64,000 bases of DNA, from positions 779,739-843,738 of the forward strand of contig NZ_CP134050.1 in the NCBI RefSeq assembly GCF_031583145.1, in the 5' to 3' direction. The notes beneath the pieces were generated by a model. It saw nothing but the letters and a program-made list of their open reading frames with translations, did not search any database and had not been told where the DNA came from. The position numbers and the translations under genes were made by a program. This stretch comes from Brevibacillus brevis. GTDB taxonomy: Bacteria; Bacillota; Bacilli; Brevibacillales; Brevibacillaceae. This document shows, piece by piece, positions 17,100 to 27,746 of the stretch; position 1 is the first letter of the stretch; each line of letters opens with the position of its first letter.

Positions 17100-17762
17100 G
17101 TGAGAAACTCAAGGGGAATCGTGCTTGCCGGCTGTCTGGTCGTCGTACTGGCCGGTTTCGTCGGCTGGTACACGGAGGCAGCAGAGACACCTGTTCCTTT
17201 TTTGACCCAAACGTCTCTGGATCGCGTGAGCTTCCAGGACCAATGGGATCGGTTCCGACAACAGGCAGGCATATCCGAAGACGCCAGGGTGGAAGAGTTC
17301 CATCTCATCCACGATCAGCGGCAACAGGCAGTATCGCTTCGCTTGCGGATCCTGGACGAAGTGGACGGCCAGTTCTACCGCTACCTTTCGAAGGCGTGCT
17401 ATGACTGTCCGGTTAAAGGCGAGAGCGGGAAGGCTGTTTGGAAAAAGCGCAGGCTGGACATAGCGGAAGCAGGGGAAACGAAAAGGTTGGCCAAAGCCAC
17501 GTCGTTCTTTCAGGCGTTGGATGCGGGAATGCAAAGCGCGGAGATTTCTCGGAGCGATTTTCCCTACTATTTGATAGCCAGCGATGGCACGTACGAGACG
17601 GTTGCGTTGCCAGGCACCTATTATCAGGTCAAAAGATCCAAAGTAAAGCGAATGCCCTCTTCCAATCGGGAGGATGCTGCCGGTTTTTCTATCAAAATCA
17701 GGGGAAGCGGCACACCCGGACCGTTTCCCAGCAGCGACGAGGATGTACTCCTGCTATTCTGA
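17100..17762 (+). CDS. Exported or membrane-anchored protein, unknown function
   Basis: I do not recognise this 220-residue protein. An N-terminal hydrophobic stretch (IVLAGCLVVVLAGFVGWY) acts as an anchor or signal; LAGC looks like a lipobox, but it lies only 12 residues in, with the hydrophobic run continuing past it, so a plain membrane anchor is more likely. The rest is soluble and charged, with a CYDCPVKG motif (a C-x2-C pair) and a C-terminal RGSGTPGPFPSSDEDVLLLF. The start is GTG 17100 behind GGAGGAGAC. It lies downstream of the DUF169 gene on the same strand and ends before a shared terminator. Confidence 0.55.
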   Translation: MRNSRGIVLAGCLVVVLAGFVGWYTEAAETPVPFLTQTSLDRVSFQDQWDRFRQQAGISEDARVEEFHLIHDQRQQAVSLRLRILDEVDGQFYRYLSKACYDCPVKGESGKAVWKKRRLDIAEAGETKRLAKATSFFQALDAGMQSAEISRSDFPYYLIASDGTYETVALPGTYYQVKRSKVKRMPSSNREDAAGFSIKIRGSGTPGPFPSSDEDVLLLF

Positions 17763-17828
17763 TCGAACAGAAAGTCGTTGCCAGTCCAGGGTAACGCAAG
17801 AGCTGCTTGCCGTACGTCACAATACAAA

Positions 17829-17880
17829 ATAAGGGCAAATCCCGCGTCTTCTTTGAGACGATTGGGATTTGCCCTTTCTA
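17829..17880. terminator. Bidirectional terminator between convergent genes
   Basis: AAGGGCAAATCCC (17831-17843) pairs with GGGATTTGCCCTT (17864-17876), 13 bp, enclosing a small inner stem CGTCT/AGACG. T-rich tracts lie on both strands. It serves the unknown gene on the left and the M29 aminopeptidase on the right. Confidence 0.9.
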
Positions 17881-17892
17881 CTTGGAAAGCTT

Positions 17893-19008
17893 CTACACCA
17901 GATTTTCCGGATTCAGACCTTCCAGCTCCGGCAGGACGAAGCGGCCGTCTTTGCGGATCAGGACGTCGTCGAACCAAATCTCGCCGCCGCCGTATTCCGG
18001 ACGCTGGATTTGCACCAGATCCCAGTGTACGGAGGAGCGGTTGCCGTTGTCCGCCACGTTGTAGGCGTTGCCCGGTGTGAAGTGGAAGCTGCCGGCGATC
18101 TTTTCGTCGAACAGGATGTCGAGCATCGGATGCAAGATGTGCGGGTTGAAGCCGATGGCGAATTCGCCGATGTAGCGTGCGCCTTCATCCGTGTCGAGGA
18201 TGTCGTTCAGCGCCTTGGTGTTGGAGCTGGTCGCCTCGACGATTTTCCCTTCCTTAAAGGTGAATTGCACGTCGGTAAAGGAAATGCCGTTGTAGACGGT
18301 CGCGGCGTTGTAGAAGATCGTGCCTTCTACGGAATCGCGCACAGGCGCCGTGTATACCTCGCCGTCAGGGATGTTGCGTTTGCCGTCGCATTTGATGGCG
18401 TTGATCCCTTTGATGGAGAAACGCAGGTCGGTTTTCGGGCCGACGATGCGGACGCGGTCGGTGCGCTCCATCAGTTCCTTCAGCGGGTCCATCGCGTTGG
18501 ACATTTTTTGGTAATCGAGGTTGCAGACGGAGAAGTAGAAGTCTTCGAAGCCCTCCAGGCTCATCCCCGACAGCTGCGCCATGGATTTGTTCGGGTAGCG
18601 CAGGACGACCCAGCGCTTGTTCGGCACGCGCTCGTTTGTATGTACGGGCTGGTACAGGAAGCGGGAATAGATGCCCATCTTGTCTTCCGGCACGTCGGCG
18701 TATTCGTTGATGTTGTCAAAGGCGCGCACGGCGATGTAAGCATCCATGTCTTTCATCCGCTCGTACTCGTACTTGGCCATCAGCGCCATGTGCTCTTCGC
18801 TCGTGCCTTGGTACAGGGCCCGGTTTACTTCCTGGTCTTTCAGGGTGACCAGCGGCAGGGCGCCTACTGCAAACGCTTCACGTACGAGTGCGCGCACGAG
18901 CTCAGGCTGCAGGCCGGTGTTTTCGATCAGCACTTTTTCCCCTTTTTGCAAATTGAGCGAGTAGCGGACGAGACGGCTGGCGAGTTCGTTAATCCGTGGA
19001 TCTGCCAT
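17893..19008 (-). CDS. M29 family aminopeptidase (AmpS/PepS-like)
   Basis: This 371-residue cytosolic metallo-aminopeptidase removes N-terminal residues from peptides with a two-metal centre. Family features visible in order are LVRYSLNLQKGEKVLIE at the N-terminus, then NIPDGEVYTAP (metal-ligand Glu), IGEFAIGFNPH (second Glu), GSFHFTPGNAY (His) and SSVHWDLV (His), then WFDDVLIRKDGRF at the end. The length is slightly below the usual ~410, mostly from the N-terminal domain. The start is ATG 19008 behind GGAGGTTGCG on the minus strand. It stands alone, with its own terminator shared with the convergent gene. The role is probably general peptide turnover. Confidence 0.9.
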   Translation of the reverse strand: MADPRINELASRLVRYSLNLQKGEKVLIENTGLQPELVRALVREAFAVGALPLVTLKDQEVNRALYQGTSEEHMALMAKYEYERMKDMDAYIAVRAFDNINEYADVPEDKMGIYSRFLYQPVHTNERVPNKRWVVLRYPNKSMAQLSGMSLEGFEDFYFSVCNLDYQKMSNAMDPLKELMERTDRVRIVGPKTDLRFSIKGINAIKCDGKRNIPDGEVYTAPVRDSVEGTIFYNAATVYNGISFTDVQFTFKEGKIVEATSSNTKALNDILDTDEGARYIGEFAIGFNPHILHPMLDILFDEKIAGSFHFTPGNAYNVADNGNRSSVHWDLVQIQRPEYGGGEIWFDDVLIRKDGRFVLPELEGLNPENLV

Positions 19009-19095
19009 TGTTTCGCAACCTCCATAATAAAAATTTTTTTATTAGGTCTATTATCGCACAATTCCCGAAGAGCACGCCAGTCTATATGCGATGCC

Positions 19096-20295
19096 TTATA
19101 AGCACGCTTCGTAAATGGCTACGATGTCCTCGGCATTCAGCTTTCGAGAGCTCGGCAAATACCCGACGCCGCGCCCTCCGATGACTACGGCCTCCTCTGC
19201 CATTTTGCCCAAAGCGTCACGAGTTACCCCGAAATCGGCGAGGCGTTCCGTGATGCCCATCCGCTCATACCAGGTGCGCACGGCCGCGATAGTAGCCAGT
19301 GCCGCTTCCCGCTCGTCCTCGGCGGTCACCCCAAAGCAGTGGCGGCCCATCCGTGCCAGACGCTCCGGGCGATCCGGGAGAATCACCTGTTCGAAATAGG
19401 GAAGGGACAAAATGGCGAGACCTCTGCCGTGAGCCATGTCGTAAATGCCGCTGAGCGGATGCTCCACGCCGTGTAATGGCATCCCTGCCCCACGGCCTGC
19501 GTTGGCAAACGGGCTGATGCCAAGTGTGCTGACCCAGAGCAAAGTAGAGCGCGCTTCTTCATGGTCAGGCTGCTCGATGGCAGTAAGCGAATGCCGTGCG
19601 ACCAGGCGGATGAGCGTTTCCGAGATGCCGTCCTGGACATGGGTGCCTTCTGCGCTGATCAGATAGGCTTCAAACAGATGGGAGAAAATGTCGGCGCACG
19701 CCTCCGCTGTGACTCGAGCGGGCACGGTATACGTGACCGACGGATCGAGAATGGCGATTTTCGGATAGAGAGCAGGGCCGTTGATGGACGATTTTTCGTG
19801 TGTGTCCCAATGGGTCAGCACACTGATGTTGTTGGCCTCGGAACCGGTGGCGGCAACCGTCGGCACGGTCATCAGCGGCAGGGCTTCCTGCACGGGGACG
19901 AGCTCCTTGGCCGAACCGCTCGGATTGCCCCGCATGTAATCGTAAATCGGTCGTCCGGAGCGGGCAGCGGCAGCAATCGCTTTGGAAGCGTCCATGACCG
20001 AGCCGCCTCCCACGGCGAGAATGAAGTCGCAGCCGTGCTCACGAGCCATGGCGGCTCCGGCGTCGACGGTGGATGTGCGCGGGTTCGGCTCGATTTTGTC
20101 AAAAAGGACGCTCGCGACTCCTGCTGTCTGCAAGAGCGCCTGTACCTGATCCAGCAGCCCGGTCCGCTTGGCGGCATTTCCACCCGTGACGAGCAGCGCC
20201 TTTTTGCCCATGGAACGGGCTGCCTCGCCGAGGCGGTTCAGCTCGCCGACGCCAAAGTATATGTGGGTAGGAAAAGATACTTCAAAAGGAAACAT
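19096..20295 (-). CDS. Iron-containing alcohol dehydrogenase (group III)
   Basis: This 399-residue NAD(P)-dependent oxidoreductase belongs to the Fe-ADH family, close in pattern to YqhD/BDH-type enzymes (N-terminus FPFEVSFPTHIYFGVGEL). The dinucleotide-binding motif is GGGSVMDASKAIA. Metal ligands are expected in ACADIFSHLFE, PLHGVEHPLSG and YDMAHGRGLAI, all intact. It should reduce aldehydes or oxidise primary alcohols; the substrate is open. The start is ATG 20295 behind AAGGAAGG on the minus strand. A perfect 6-3-6 inverted repeat upstream may be its operator. It is divergent from the purine operon. Confidence 0.88.
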   Translation of the reverse strand: MFPFEVSFPTHIYFGVGELNRLGEAARSMGKKALLVTGGNAAKRTGLLDQVQALLQTAGVASVLFDKIEPNPRTSTVDAGAAMAREHGCDFILAVGGGSVMDASKAIAAAARSGRPIYDYMRGNPSGSAKELVPVQEALPLMTVPTVAATGSEANNISVLTHWDTHEKSSINGPALYPKIAILDPSVTYTVPARVTAEACADIFSHLFEAYLISAEGTHVQDGISETLIRLVARHSLTAIEQPDHEEARSTLLWVSTLGISPFANAGRGAGMPLHGVEHPLSGIYDMAHGRGLAILSLPYFEQVILPDRPERLARMGRHCFGVTAEDEREAALATIAAVRTWYERMGITERLADFGVTRDALGKMAEEAVVIGGRGVGYLPSSRKLNAEDIVAIYEACL

Positions 20296-20333
20296 CTGAA
20301 TACCTTCCTTCTTTCTTTGCTTCGTTCTTCATT

Positions 20334-20348
20334 AGAGTGCACCACTCT
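20334..20348. promoter_or_regulatory. Inverted repeat upstream of the alcohol dehydrogenase
   Basis: AGAGTG-cac-CACTCT is a perfect 6-bp palindrome with a three-base spacer, 38 bases before the dehydrogenase start. A repressor site is likely by position; the regulator is unknown. Confidence 0.4.
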
Positions 20349-20503
20349 CAGTGTATCACATGAAAGGGAGGAGAGCCCAGGCGAGAGGCGCGGGGGAGGT
20401 TTGGGCAGGAAGGAGGAGAGGTGAAGCGGCGGAGCAAAGGGAAGGTAGGGAAAAAGGTGTACAAACGAATATTAGACTAGGAATAAAAGATGAATTGCTA
20501 GCA

Positions 20504-20590
20504 ATTCCCGAACTATTGTCGAGAGACGTTCCTGCTTTTTTCGTTGATAAATGCGTATGTTTGTGTTTTAATGTAGTTGAAACGTTCGTG
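20504..20590 (+). promoter_or_regulatory. purC operon promoter with PurR-box-like elements
   Basis: The -35 TTGATA (20544-20549), a 17-base spacer and -10 TTTAAT (20567-20572) form a sigma-A promoter. ATTCCCGAACTAT (20504-20516) matches the B. subtilis PurBox AWWWCCGAACWWT in 12 of 13 positions. TTGAAACGTTCGTG (20577-20590), starting four bases after the -10, holds an inverted CGAAC core and recurs at the purH promoter with identical geometry. No guanine or adenine riboswitch fold is visible in the short leader. Confidence 0.7.
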
Positions 20591-20636
20591 AATTCGCATT
20601 AACTCAACCTTTTTAGCTGGGAAGGTGGCTCCTAAA

Positions 20637-21356
20637 GTGGAAAAACAGGAACAACTCTACGAAGGTAAGGCGAAACGTATTTATCGGACATCGACGCCTG
20701 ATCAATACTGGGTGGAGTATAAAGACGACGCAACGGCATTCAACGGTGAAAAAAGAGCGCAAATCACGGGCAAAGGCGAACTGAACAACCGGATTACCGC
20801 CATCTTTTTCACGATGCTAAAAGAGCGTGGGATCGACAACCATTTCATCCGCCTGTTGTCAGCCACGGAGCAAATCGTGCGCAAAGTGGACATTATCCCC
20901 TTGGAAGTGGTCGTCCGCAACATCGCGGCAGGCTCGCTGGCCAAGCGGCTGGGCATGGAGGAAGGCACCGTGCTTCCGCAGCCGGTTGTCGAGTTTTACT
21001 ACAAAGACGATGCTTTGGGAGATCCGCTGGTGAATGCGTCCCACATCAAGGTGATGGGAATCGCGAGCGAAAGCGACCTGGCGACCCTCGAGAAAATGGG
21101 CCTCGCCGTCAATGAAGTGCTGCGTCCCTACCTGAGGGAACGAAACATCACGCTGGTCGATTTTAAATTGGAATTTGGCAAAACGGCGGACGGAGAAATT
21201 CTCCTCGCCGATGAGATATCGCCGGACACGTGCCGGTTCTGGGACTCCGAAACGAACGAAAAGCTGGATAAGGACCGCTTCCGCCGCGATTTGGGCAATG
21301 TAGAGGAAGCGTATCAGGAAATGCTGAAAAGATTGGGAGGAGACGTACATGTTTAA
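20637..21356 (+). CDS. purC: SAICAR synthase
   Basis: PurC ligates aspartate to CAIR with ATP, the seventh step counted from PRPP in the ten-step route to IMP. The protein is about 239 residues, near the family length. Signature segments are [37 protein letters not shown] and [16 protein letters not shown]. The start is taken as GTG 20637 ([11 protein letters not shown]), nine bases after GGAAGGTGG; the in-frame GTG 20625 lies inside that site and is less likely. It opens the purine operon, so the earlier purE-K-B genes found before it in B. subtilis are elsewhere. purS overlaps its end by eight bases. Confidence 0.95.
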   Translation: MEKQEQLYEGKAKRIYRTSTPDQYWVEYKDDATAFNGEKRAQITGKGELNNRITAIFFTMLKERGIDNHFIRLLSATEQIVRKVDIIPLEVVVRNIAAGSLAKRLGMEEGTVLPQPVVEFYYKDDALGDPLVNASHIKVMGIASESDLATLEKMGLAVNEVLRPYLRERNITLVDFKLEFGKTADGEILLADEISPDTCRFWDSETNEKLDKDRFRRDLGNVEEAYQEMLKRLGGDVHV

Positions 21357-21597
21357 AGCAATCGTTTACGTAACTTTGCGCGAGAGCGTATTGGACCCGC
21401 AAGGACACGCGGTGAAAGGCGCCCTGCATTCTCTCGGTTTCGATGAAGTAAACAATGTGCGCATCGGCAAGTACATGGAGCTCGAGCTGGGCACGAACGA
21501 CCGCGCCCAAGCGGAAGAGCGCGTACGTGAAATGTCCGAGAAGCTCTTGGCCAATACGGTGGTTGAAGACTATCGCTTTGAGATCGTGGAGGGTTAA
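21349..21597 (+). CDS. purS: FGAM synthase subunit PurS
   Basis: PurS is an 82-residue bridging subunit that docks glutaminase PurQ onto PurL in the Gram-positive FGAM synthase complex. The fold is recognisable from [29 protein letters not shown] and the C-terminal [14 protein letters not shown]. The start is ATG 21349, overlapping purC, behind GGGAGGAG inside the purC 3' end. Its presence, together with a short PurL, shows that the three-part enzyme is used rather than the single-chain E. coli type. Confidence 0.95.
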   Translation: MFKAIVYVTLRESVLDPQGHAVKGALHSLGFDEVNNVRIGKYMELELGTNDRAQAEERVREMSEKLLANTVVEDYRFEIVEG

Positions 21598-21601
21598 CGA
21601 C

Positions 21602-22294
21602 ATGCGAGTAGCGGTTATTGTCTTTCCCGGCTCCAATGCCGACATCGATTTGTACAACGCGGTTGAAGACGTCATGGGAGTGCCGGTCGATTACGTATGG
21701 CACTCGGATACGGACCTTTCCCGGTATGACGCGATTTTTCTGCCGGGCGGTTTCTCCTACGGGGACTACCTGCGCTGCGGTGCGGTCGCCCGATTCTCGC
21801 CGGTCATGGAGCAGGTGGTAAAAGCGGCGGAAGAAGGCAAGCTGGTCATGGGGATTTGCAACGGCTTCCAGATCCTGACCGAAGTCGGCTTGCTCCCTGG
21901 CGCGCTGCTGCGCAACCGTTCGCTCAAATTCCGCTGCAAGCTGTCCGCGCTGCGCGTGGAAAACAACGACACCCCGTTCACCCGCGACTATGCGGCCGGG
22001 GAAGTCATTCACATTCCGATCGCGCACGGCGAAGGAAACTACTACTGCGATGAAGCGACGCTGGCCCAGCTGAAGGCGAACGGCCAGATCGTCTTCCGCT
22101 ATCACGGCGAAAACCCGAATGGCTCGCTGGAAGATATCGCAGGCATCTGCAATGAGCGCGGCAACGTCCTCGGCATGATGCCTCACCCGGAGCGCTCCGT
22201 CCACACCTGGATGACTTCCGATGACGGACGCCGGATGTTTACCTCGATTCTAAAGACGTGGAGGGAAAAAAGCAGTGTCACAACTCACGCATAA
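21602..22294 (+). CDS. purQ: FGAM synthase glutaminase subunit PurQ
   Basis: PurQ is a class I glutamine amidotransferase that supplies ammonia to PurL. The 230 residues carry the nucleophile Cys86 in GICNGFQIL and the His195/Glu197 pair in [20 protein letters not shown] near the start is the family hallmark. The true start is ATG 21602, four bases after the purS stop, with GGAGGG just upstream; the frame is open 147 bases earlier through purS, but without a site. Its last 20 bases overlap purL. Confidence 0.95.
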   Translation: MRVAVIVFPGSNADIDLYNAVEDVMGVPVDYVWHSDTDLSRYDAIFLPGGFSYGDYLRCGAVARFSPVMEQVVKAAEEGKLVMGICNGFQILTEVGLLPGALLRNRSLKFRCKLSALRVENNDTPFTRDYAAGEVIHIPIAHGEGNYYCDEATLAQLKANGQIVFRYHGENPNGSLEDIAGICNERGNVLGMMPHPERSVHTWMTSDDGRRMFTSILKTWREKSSVTTHA

Positions 22295-24518
22295 AGAACC
22301 GACAGCCGAGCAAATTGCCGATCAGAAGCTCTACCGCGAGATCGGCCTGACGGATGAAGAATACGGCCGTGTCGTAGAGATCATCGGCCGCAAACCGAAC
22401 TGGACAGAAACTGGTCTTTACAGCGTCATGTGGTCGGAGCACTGCTCGTACAAAAACTCCAAGCCAGTGCTGCGCCGCTTCCCGACAAAGGGTCCGCGCG
22501 TCCTGCAAGGTCCAGGGGAAGGTGCCGGGATTGTGGACATCGGCGACAACCAGGCCGTCGTCTTCAAGATCGAGAGCCACAATCACCCGTCTGCGATCGA
22601 GCCGTACCAAGGGGCAGCGACAGGCGTGGGCGGCATCATCCGCGACGTGTTTTCCATGGGCGCTCGTCCGATTGCCCTCCTCAATTCGCTTCGTTTCGGG
22701 GAGCTTACGTCTCCTCGCGTGAAATATTTGTTTGAACACGTCGTATCAGGGATCGCGGGCTACGGGAACTGCATCGGCATTCCGACCGTAGGCGGCGAAG
22801 TGAACTTCGACCCGACCTACGAGGGCAACCCGCTGGTAAACGCGATGTGCGTCGGTCTGATCGACCATGAGAAAATCCAGAAGGGTGTCGCTTCCGGGAT
22901 CGGCAACCCTGTGATCTACGTAGGCTCCAGCACAGGCCGCGACGGGATTCACGGCGCGACCTTCGCATCCGAAGAGCTTACCGAAGAATCAGAGAAAAAG
23001 CGTCCGGCAGTACAAGTGGGCGACCCGTTCATGGAAAAGCTGCTGCTGGAAGCTTGCCTGGAGTTGATCGACACTGGCATCGTCGTCGGGATCCAGGACA
23101 TGGGGGCGGCTGGCCTTACCAGCTCCAGCTCCGAAATGGCTTCCAAAGCGGGCAACGGAATCGAGATGAACCTCGATCTGGTACCGCAGCGCGAAGCAGG
23201 CATGTCTGCTTACGAAATGATGCTGTCCGAATCGCAAGAGCGCATGCTGGTCGTCGTAGAAAAGGGCAAGGAAGCGGAAGCGATCGCGATCTTTGACAAG
23301 TGGGGCTTGGCTTCCGCTGTCGTGGGCAAAGTAACGGATGACAACATGCTCCGCCTCTTGCACAAGGGCGAAGTCGTGGCGGAAGTGCCGGTGAACAGCC
23401 TGGCGGACGAAGCGCCTGTGTACCATCGTCCCTCCGCAGTTCCGGCTTACTACGAGGCGGGCGCAAGCGTAGACGTGCTGGCCGCGATCCCTCAGCCAGC
23501 CGACCTGAACGAAACGCTGAAAAGCATTCTGGCGCAGCCAACCGTGGCCAACAAATCGTGGGTGTATGAGCAGTACGACCATATCGTTCGTGCAAATACC
23601 GCGGTGAAGCCTGGTTCCGATGCGGCTGTCGTCATGGTCCGCGGCACCCGCAAGGCGCTGGCGATGAGCACAGACTGCAACGGCCGCTACGTGTATCTCG
23701 ATCCGAAAGTGGGCGGCGCGATTGCGGTAGCGGAATCCGCGCGCAATGTCGTCTGCTCCGGTGCAGAACCGCTGGCCATCACCGACTGCCTCAACTTCGG
23801 CAGCCCGGAAAAGCCTGAGGTGTTCTGGCAGTTTGAAAAGGCGTGCGAGGGCATGAGCGAAGCGTGTGTAGCCCTGGATTCGCCGGTAATCGGCGGCAAC
23901 GTCTCTTTCTACAACGAACGCAGCGGCGATGCCATCTACCCGACCCCAACCGTCGGAATGGTGGGACTGATCACCGATGTCGACCATATTACCACGCAAA
24001 ACTTCAAGCACGAAGGCGACGCGATCATCCTCCTGGGTGAGACTTTTGCAGAGCTGGGCGGCTCGGAATATCAAAAACTGGTGACAGGCTCCATCTCCGG
24101 TCGTCCGCCGCAAATCGACCTGGCCAAGGAAGCGGCGGTTCAAAAACTGACGCTGGAAGCGATCCGCAGCGGTCTCGTCAAGTCCGCGCACGACCTGTCC
24201 GAGGGCGGACTGGGTGTCGCCCTGGCGGAATCCTGCTTTGGCGAAGGCTTCGGTGCGCAAGTGACGCTGGAATCGGCACTTCGTCCGGATGTTCTTTTGT
24301 TCAGCGAATCGCAATCCCGCATTCTGCTCAGCACGTCCGCAGACAAAGCGGAAGCGCTGCTGGCGCTGGCAGCGAAGCACGGAGTGCCTGCTGCGAAAAT
24401 CGGTACGACCGGCGGGGATCGCCTGGTCGTCAACGTAAACGGTAAGGAAGAAATCAACGCTTCGATTCAAGAGGTGAAAGCAGCCTGGAAGGATGCGATT
24501 CCATGTTTGATCGGATAA
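22275..24518 (+). CDS. purL: FGAM synthase large subunit PurL
   Basis: PurL converts FGAR to FGAM with ATP and ammonia from PurQ. The 747 residues match the small-type PurL that works with PurQ and PurS. Motifs include the substrate-binding [22 protein letters not shown], the ATP-site [29 protein letters not shown] and [20 protein letters not shown]. The start is GTG 22275 behind GGAGGGAAAAAAGC, inside purQ. It also overlaps purF by 16 bases, so the operon is translated as a coupled unit. Confidence 0.96.
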   Translation: MSQLTHKEPTAEQIADQKLYREIGLTDEEYGRVVEIIGRKPNWTETGLYSVMWSEHCSYKNSKPVLRRFPTKGPRVLQGPGEGAGIVDIGDNQAVVFKIESHNHPSAIEPYQGAATGVGGIIRDVFSMGARPIALLNSLRFGELTSPRVKYLFEHVVSGIAGYGNCIGIPTVGGEVNFDPTYEGNPLVNAMCVGLIDHEKIQKGVASGIGNPVIYVGSSTGRDGIHGATFASEELTEESEKKRPAVQVGDPFMEKLLLEACLELIDTGIVVGIQDMGAAGLTSSSSEMASKAGNGIEMNLDLVPQREAGMSAYEMMLSESQERMLVVVEKGKEAEAIAIFDKWGLASAVVGKVTDDNMLRLLHKGEVVAEVPVNSLADEAPVYHRPSAVPAYYEAGASVDVLAAIPQPADLNETLKSILAQPTVANKSWVYEQYDHIVRANTAVKPGSDAAVVMVRGTRKALAMSTDCNGRYVYLDPKVGGAIAVAESARNVVCSGAEPLAITDCLNFGSPEKPEVFWQFEKACEGMSEACVALDSPVIGGNVSFYNERSGDAIYPTPTVGMVGLITDVDHITTQNFKHEGDAIILLGETFAELGGSEYQKLVTGSISGRPPQIDLAKEAAVQKLTLEAIRSGLVKSAHDLSEGGLGVALAESCFGEGFGAQVTLESALRPDVLLFSESQSRILLSTSADKAEALLALAAKHGVPAAKIGTTGGDRLVVNVNGKEEINASIQEVKAAWKDAIPCLIG

Positions 24519-25921
24519 TCTGGGACGAACTGAATGAAGAATGCGGCGTCTTTGGCATCTACAACCACAAGGAAGCTCCCCAGCTGACATACTTGGGACT
24601 GCACGCTTTGCAGCATCGCGGTCAGGAGAGCGCAGGAATCTGCGCCTCCGACGGCGAGAAGTGGTATAAGCACCGCGGAATGGGCCTGGTGGCGGAGGCG
24701 TTTGGCAAAGGCGACCTGGAGAAGTTCAAAGGGCACATCGCCATCGGCCACACCCGTTACACGACAGCCGGCTCCAGCAAAATCGAGAATGCGCAGCCGC
24801 TCTTTTTCCGCTATGCGCAAGGCAGCATGGCTGTCGCCCACAACGGAAATCTCGTAAACGCCGCTGTGCTGAGAAAAGAGCTGGAAGCCAAAGGCTCCAT
24901 TTTTCAAACGACCAGCGACACCGAGGTCATTGCCCACCTGATTGCCCGTTCCGAGCGTACCGATCTGCCGGGAGCGGTGAAAGATGCACTCCAGCACATC
25001 AAGGGCGCGTATGCGCTCTGCGTCATGAACGAGCATCAACTGGTGATCGCACTCGACCCGAATGGCCTGCGTCCTTTGTCGCTCGGCCGTCTGGGCGATG
25101 CCGTCTGCGTCGCTTCCGAGACGTGCGCCTTTGACATCATCGGCGCGGAATACTGGCGGGATGTGCAGCCGGGCGAGTTGATCGTAGTCGACGAGAACGG
25201 CATCATGGAGTCTACTCATGCAGAGAAGACGCAGCGCTCGATGTGCATCTTCGAATACATTTACTTCGCACGTCCGGACAGCGACATTGACGGAATCAAC
25301 GTGCACATGGCACGCAAACGGCTGGGCAAGCAGCTCGCCGCCGAAGCCCCTATGGATGCGGACGTCATCATCGGCGTGCCTGATTCCAGCATTTCGGCCG
25401 CGATCGGGTTTGCGGAAGCGACCGGCATCCCGTACGAGATCGGCTTGATCAAGAACCGCTACGTCGGGCGCACGTTTATCCAGCCGAGCCAGGAGCTGCG
25501 CGAGCGCGCGGTCTACATGAAGCTCTCTGCCGTCCGCAAAGTGGTGGAAGGCAAGCGCGTCGTGATGATCGACGACTCCATCGTGCGCGGGACGACCAGC
25601 AATCGCATCGTCCGCATGCTGCGCGAAGCAGGTGCCAAGGAAGTGCATGTGCGCATCAGTTCTCCGCCCGTCATGAATCCGTGCTTTTACGGCATCGATA
25701 CCTCGACGCGCGACGAGCTGATCGCCGCCACCAAGTCCGTAGAGGAAATTCGCCAGGCGATCGGTGCGGATTCGCTCTCCTTCCTGTCTGTGGAAGGGAT
25801 GCTCCAGGCGATCGGCCGGGAAGATTCGGCTCCAAACAACGGTCATTGCCTCGCTTGTTTCACCGGGCAATACCCGACCGAGATCGACTTTGAAGAAGCG
25901 CTGCCGGCGCTCAAGTGCTAA
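24503..25921 (+). CDS. purF: Amidophosphoribosyltransferase
   Basis: PurF commits PRPP to purines by forming phosphoribosylamine with glutamine; it is normally feedback-inhibited by AMP and GMP. The protein is of the Bacillus type: a short propeptide (residues 1-13) precedes the N-terminal nucleophile Cys14 (EECGVFGI), and C-terminal cysteines in [12 protein letters not shown] fit the 4Fe-4S cluster of that class. The PRPP motif is [15 protein letters not shown]. The length is 472 residues. The start is ATG 24503 inside purL. purM follows 33 bases later. Confidence 0.96.
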   Translation: MFDRIIWDELNEECGVFGIYNHKEAPQLTYLGLHALQHRGQESAGICASDGEKWYKHRGMGLVAEAFGKGDLEKFKGHIAIGHTRYTTAGSSKIENAQPLFFRYAQGSMAVAHNGNLVNAAVLRKELEAKGSIFQTTSDTEVIAHLIARSERTDLPGAVKDALQHIKGAYALCVMNEHQLVIALDPNGLRPLSLGRLGDAVCVASETCAFDIIGAEYWRDVQPGELIVVDENGIMESTHAEKTQRSMCIFEYIYFARPDSDIDGINVHMARKRLGKQLAAEAPMDADVIIGVPDSSISAAIGFAEATGIPYEIGLIKNRYVGRTFIQPSQELRERAVYMKLSAVRKVVEGKRVVMIDDSIVRGTTSNRIVRMLREAGAKEVHVRISSPPVMNPCFYGIDTSTRDELIAATKSVEEIRQAIGADSLSFLSVEGMLQAIGREDSAPNNGHCLACFTGQYPTEIDFEEALPALKC

Positions 25922-25954
25922 GGCAGCCCAGCACCTCTTGTAGGGGGAGAAACG

Positions 25955-26995
25955 ATGAGTGAAGCATACAAACAAGCAGGCGTCGACATCGATGCGGGGA
26001 ACGAAGCAGTCGAACGCATGAAAAAGCATGTCAAGCGGACCTTCCGTCCCGAAGTGCTGACCGATTTGGGCGGCTTCGGAGCGCTGTTCCGCATGGATAC
26101 CAAGAAGTATGAGAAGCCGGTGCTCGTCTCCGGTACGGATGGCGTCGGCACCAAGCTGAAGCTGGCGTTTGCCATGGACAAACACGACACCATCGGGATC
26201 GATGCGGTCGCGATGTGCGTCAACGACGTGGTCGTGCAAGGGGCGGAACCGCTCTTTTTCCTCGACTACCTGGCTGTCGACAAGGTCATTCCCGAGAAGA
26301 TCGAAGCGATTGTCAAAGGAATTGCGGATGGCTGCACGCAGGCAGGCTGCTCCCTGATCGGCGGAGAAACGGCAGAGATGCCCGGCATGTATTCGGAAGG
26401 CGAGTACGACATCGCCGGCTTTACCGTAGGCGTCGTCGATGAGAGCAAAATGATCACCGGCCAAACCGTCGCGCCGGGTGACGTCCTCATCGGTCTGGCG
26501 TCCAGCGGCGTGCACAGCAACGGGTTTTCGCTCGTGCGCAAGGTGCTCCTCGCCGACAAAGGCATGTCGCTCCACGACCATGTAGACGTACTGGGCAAAA
26601 AGCTGGGCGAGGAACTCCTGACGCCGACGCGCATTTACGTCAAACAGGTGCTTTCTGTGCTGGAAACGCATGAGGTAAAGGCGCTGGCCCACATCACGGG
26701 CGGCGGCTTCACGGAAAACATCCCGCGCGTCCTCCCGGAAGGCACCCAAGCGGTGATCGACGTCGGCGCCTGGCCAGTCCTGCCGATTTTCGAGCTCGTG
26801 CAAGACGCCGGCAGCATCTCCTATCCGGACATGTACAAGACCTTCAATATGGGCATCGGCATGATTCTGGTCGTCAAGCCGGAGGATGCGGGATCCGTCA
26901 CGGAAAAACTCCAGGAGCTGGGTGAGCAGCCGTATCGCATCGGCGAAATTCGGGCAGGGGAGCGAAAAGTCGTATACAACGGGGTGGAATGGTGA
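25955..26995 (+). CDS. purM: AIR synthase
   Basis: PurM closes the imidazole ring of FGAM using ATP to give AIR. The 346-residue protein carries [51 protein letters not shown] and [12 protein letters not shown] segments (here [17 protein letters not shown]), all intact. The start is ATG 25955 behind AGGGGGAGAAACG. The purN start overlaps its stop codon. Confidence 0.96.
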   Translation: MSEAYKQAGVDIDAGNEAVERMKKHVKRTFRPEVLTDLGGFGALFRMDTKKYEKPVLVSGTDGVGTKLKLAFAMDKHDTIGIDAVAMCVNDVVVQGAEPLFFLDYLAVDKVIPEKIEAIVKGIADGCTQAGCSLIGGETAEMPGMYSEGEYDIAGFTVGVVDESKMITGQTVAPGDVLIGLASSGVHSNGFSLVRKVLLADKGMSLHDHVDVLGKKLGEELLTPTRIYVKQVLSVLETHEVKALAHITGGGFTENIPRVLPEGTQAVIDVGAWPVLPIFELVQDAGSISYPDMYKTFNMGIGMILVVKPEDAGSVTEKLQELGEQPYRIGEIRAGERKVVYNGVEW

Positions 26996-27597
26996 AAAAG
27001 GTAGCCATTTTCGCCTCCGGCAGCGGCTCCAACTTCGAAGCGATCGTCCAGGCCGTGCAAAGCGGACGGCTGAACGGCGTCGAAGTCGAGCTGCTCGTCT
27101 GCGACAAGCCGGGAGCCAAGGTGCTGGAACGGGCACATCGTCTGGGCATCGAAGCGTTCGTGTTCGAACCGAAGTCGTACCCGGACAAAGCCGCTTTCGA
27201 AGCGGAAATCGTCGCCCAGCTCCAGCAGCGGGAAATCTCTCTGGTGGTCCTCGCGGGATACATGCGCCTCGTCGGGGACACGCTCTTGTCCGCCTATGAA
27301 GGCCGCATCATCAATCTCCACCCGTCCCTCCTGCCGGCGTTTACCGGCAAGGACGCGATCGGCCAGGCACTGGCTTACGGGGTAAAGATAACGGGGGTAA
27401 CGGTACACGTGGTCGACGCCGGTCTCGATACCGGACCGATCATCGCACAAATTCCCGTAGCCGTGCAGGACAATGACACTGCCGAAACTCTGGCTGCCCG
27501 CATCCACGAAGTCGAGCACGGCCTTTTGGTAGACGTCATCCAATGGATCGCAGAAGGAAGAGTCAAACTGGAAGGCCGCCACGTCCAGTTGCTATAA
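26989..27597 (+). CDS. purN: GAR formyltransferase
   Basis: PurN transfers a formyl group from 10-formyl-THF to GAR. The 202-residue protein shows the phosphate loop [13 protein letters not shown], the catalytic Asn and His in [12 protein letters not shown], and the catalytic Asp in [14 protein letters not shown]. The start is ATG 26989 or, equally possible, GTG 26992 (MKKVAIF, as in relatives), both within the purM end. This is the last gene of the first purine transcript; a strong terminator and about 1 kb of repeats separate it from purH. Confidence 0.95.
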   Translation: MVKKVAIFASGSGSNFEAIVQAVQSGRLNGVEVELLVCDKPGAKVLERAHRLGIEAFVFEPKSYPDKAAFEAEIVAQLQQREISLVVLAGYMRLVGDTLLSAYEGRIINLHPSLLPAFTGKDAIGQALAYGVKITGVTVHVVDAGLDTGPIIAQIPVAVQDNDTAETLAARIHEVEHGLLVDVIQWIAEGRVKLEGRHVQLL

Positions 27598-27617
27598 AGC
27601 ATAAGGGAATGAAGGAA

Positions 27618-27657
27618 GGAAAAGCGCTCTGTTCGAGGAACAGGCGCTTTTTTTTGT
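27618..27657 (+). terminator. Terminator after purN
   Basis: AAAGCGC (27621-27627) with the inner CTGTTC/GAACAG arms pairs with GCGCTTT. A run of eight T follows. It ends the purC-N transcript, so purH-D needs its own promoter. Confidence 0.9.
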
Positions 27658-27746
27658 TGGTCGGAGCGACGAGTCCCTGTTTCCGGCAGATCAGTTCGAG
27701 CAAGCAGGAATAGAACTGCGAAGCGCATGCCCAAGCATGCTTTTGC

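Noticed and set aside
20573..20636. A purine riboswitch before purC
   Set aside because: The leader is only about 60 bases, has no conserved G-box core or three-way junction, and no terminator. The same holds for the purH leader.
24467..27136. A very long open frame (889 codons) on the minus strand across purF and purM
   Set aside because: It is antisense to two intact, overlapping purine genes, has no ribosome binding site, and its composition is that of GC-rich codon shadows. Similar long antisense frames occur opposite ggt, cpaE, purL, purH, purD and livM.
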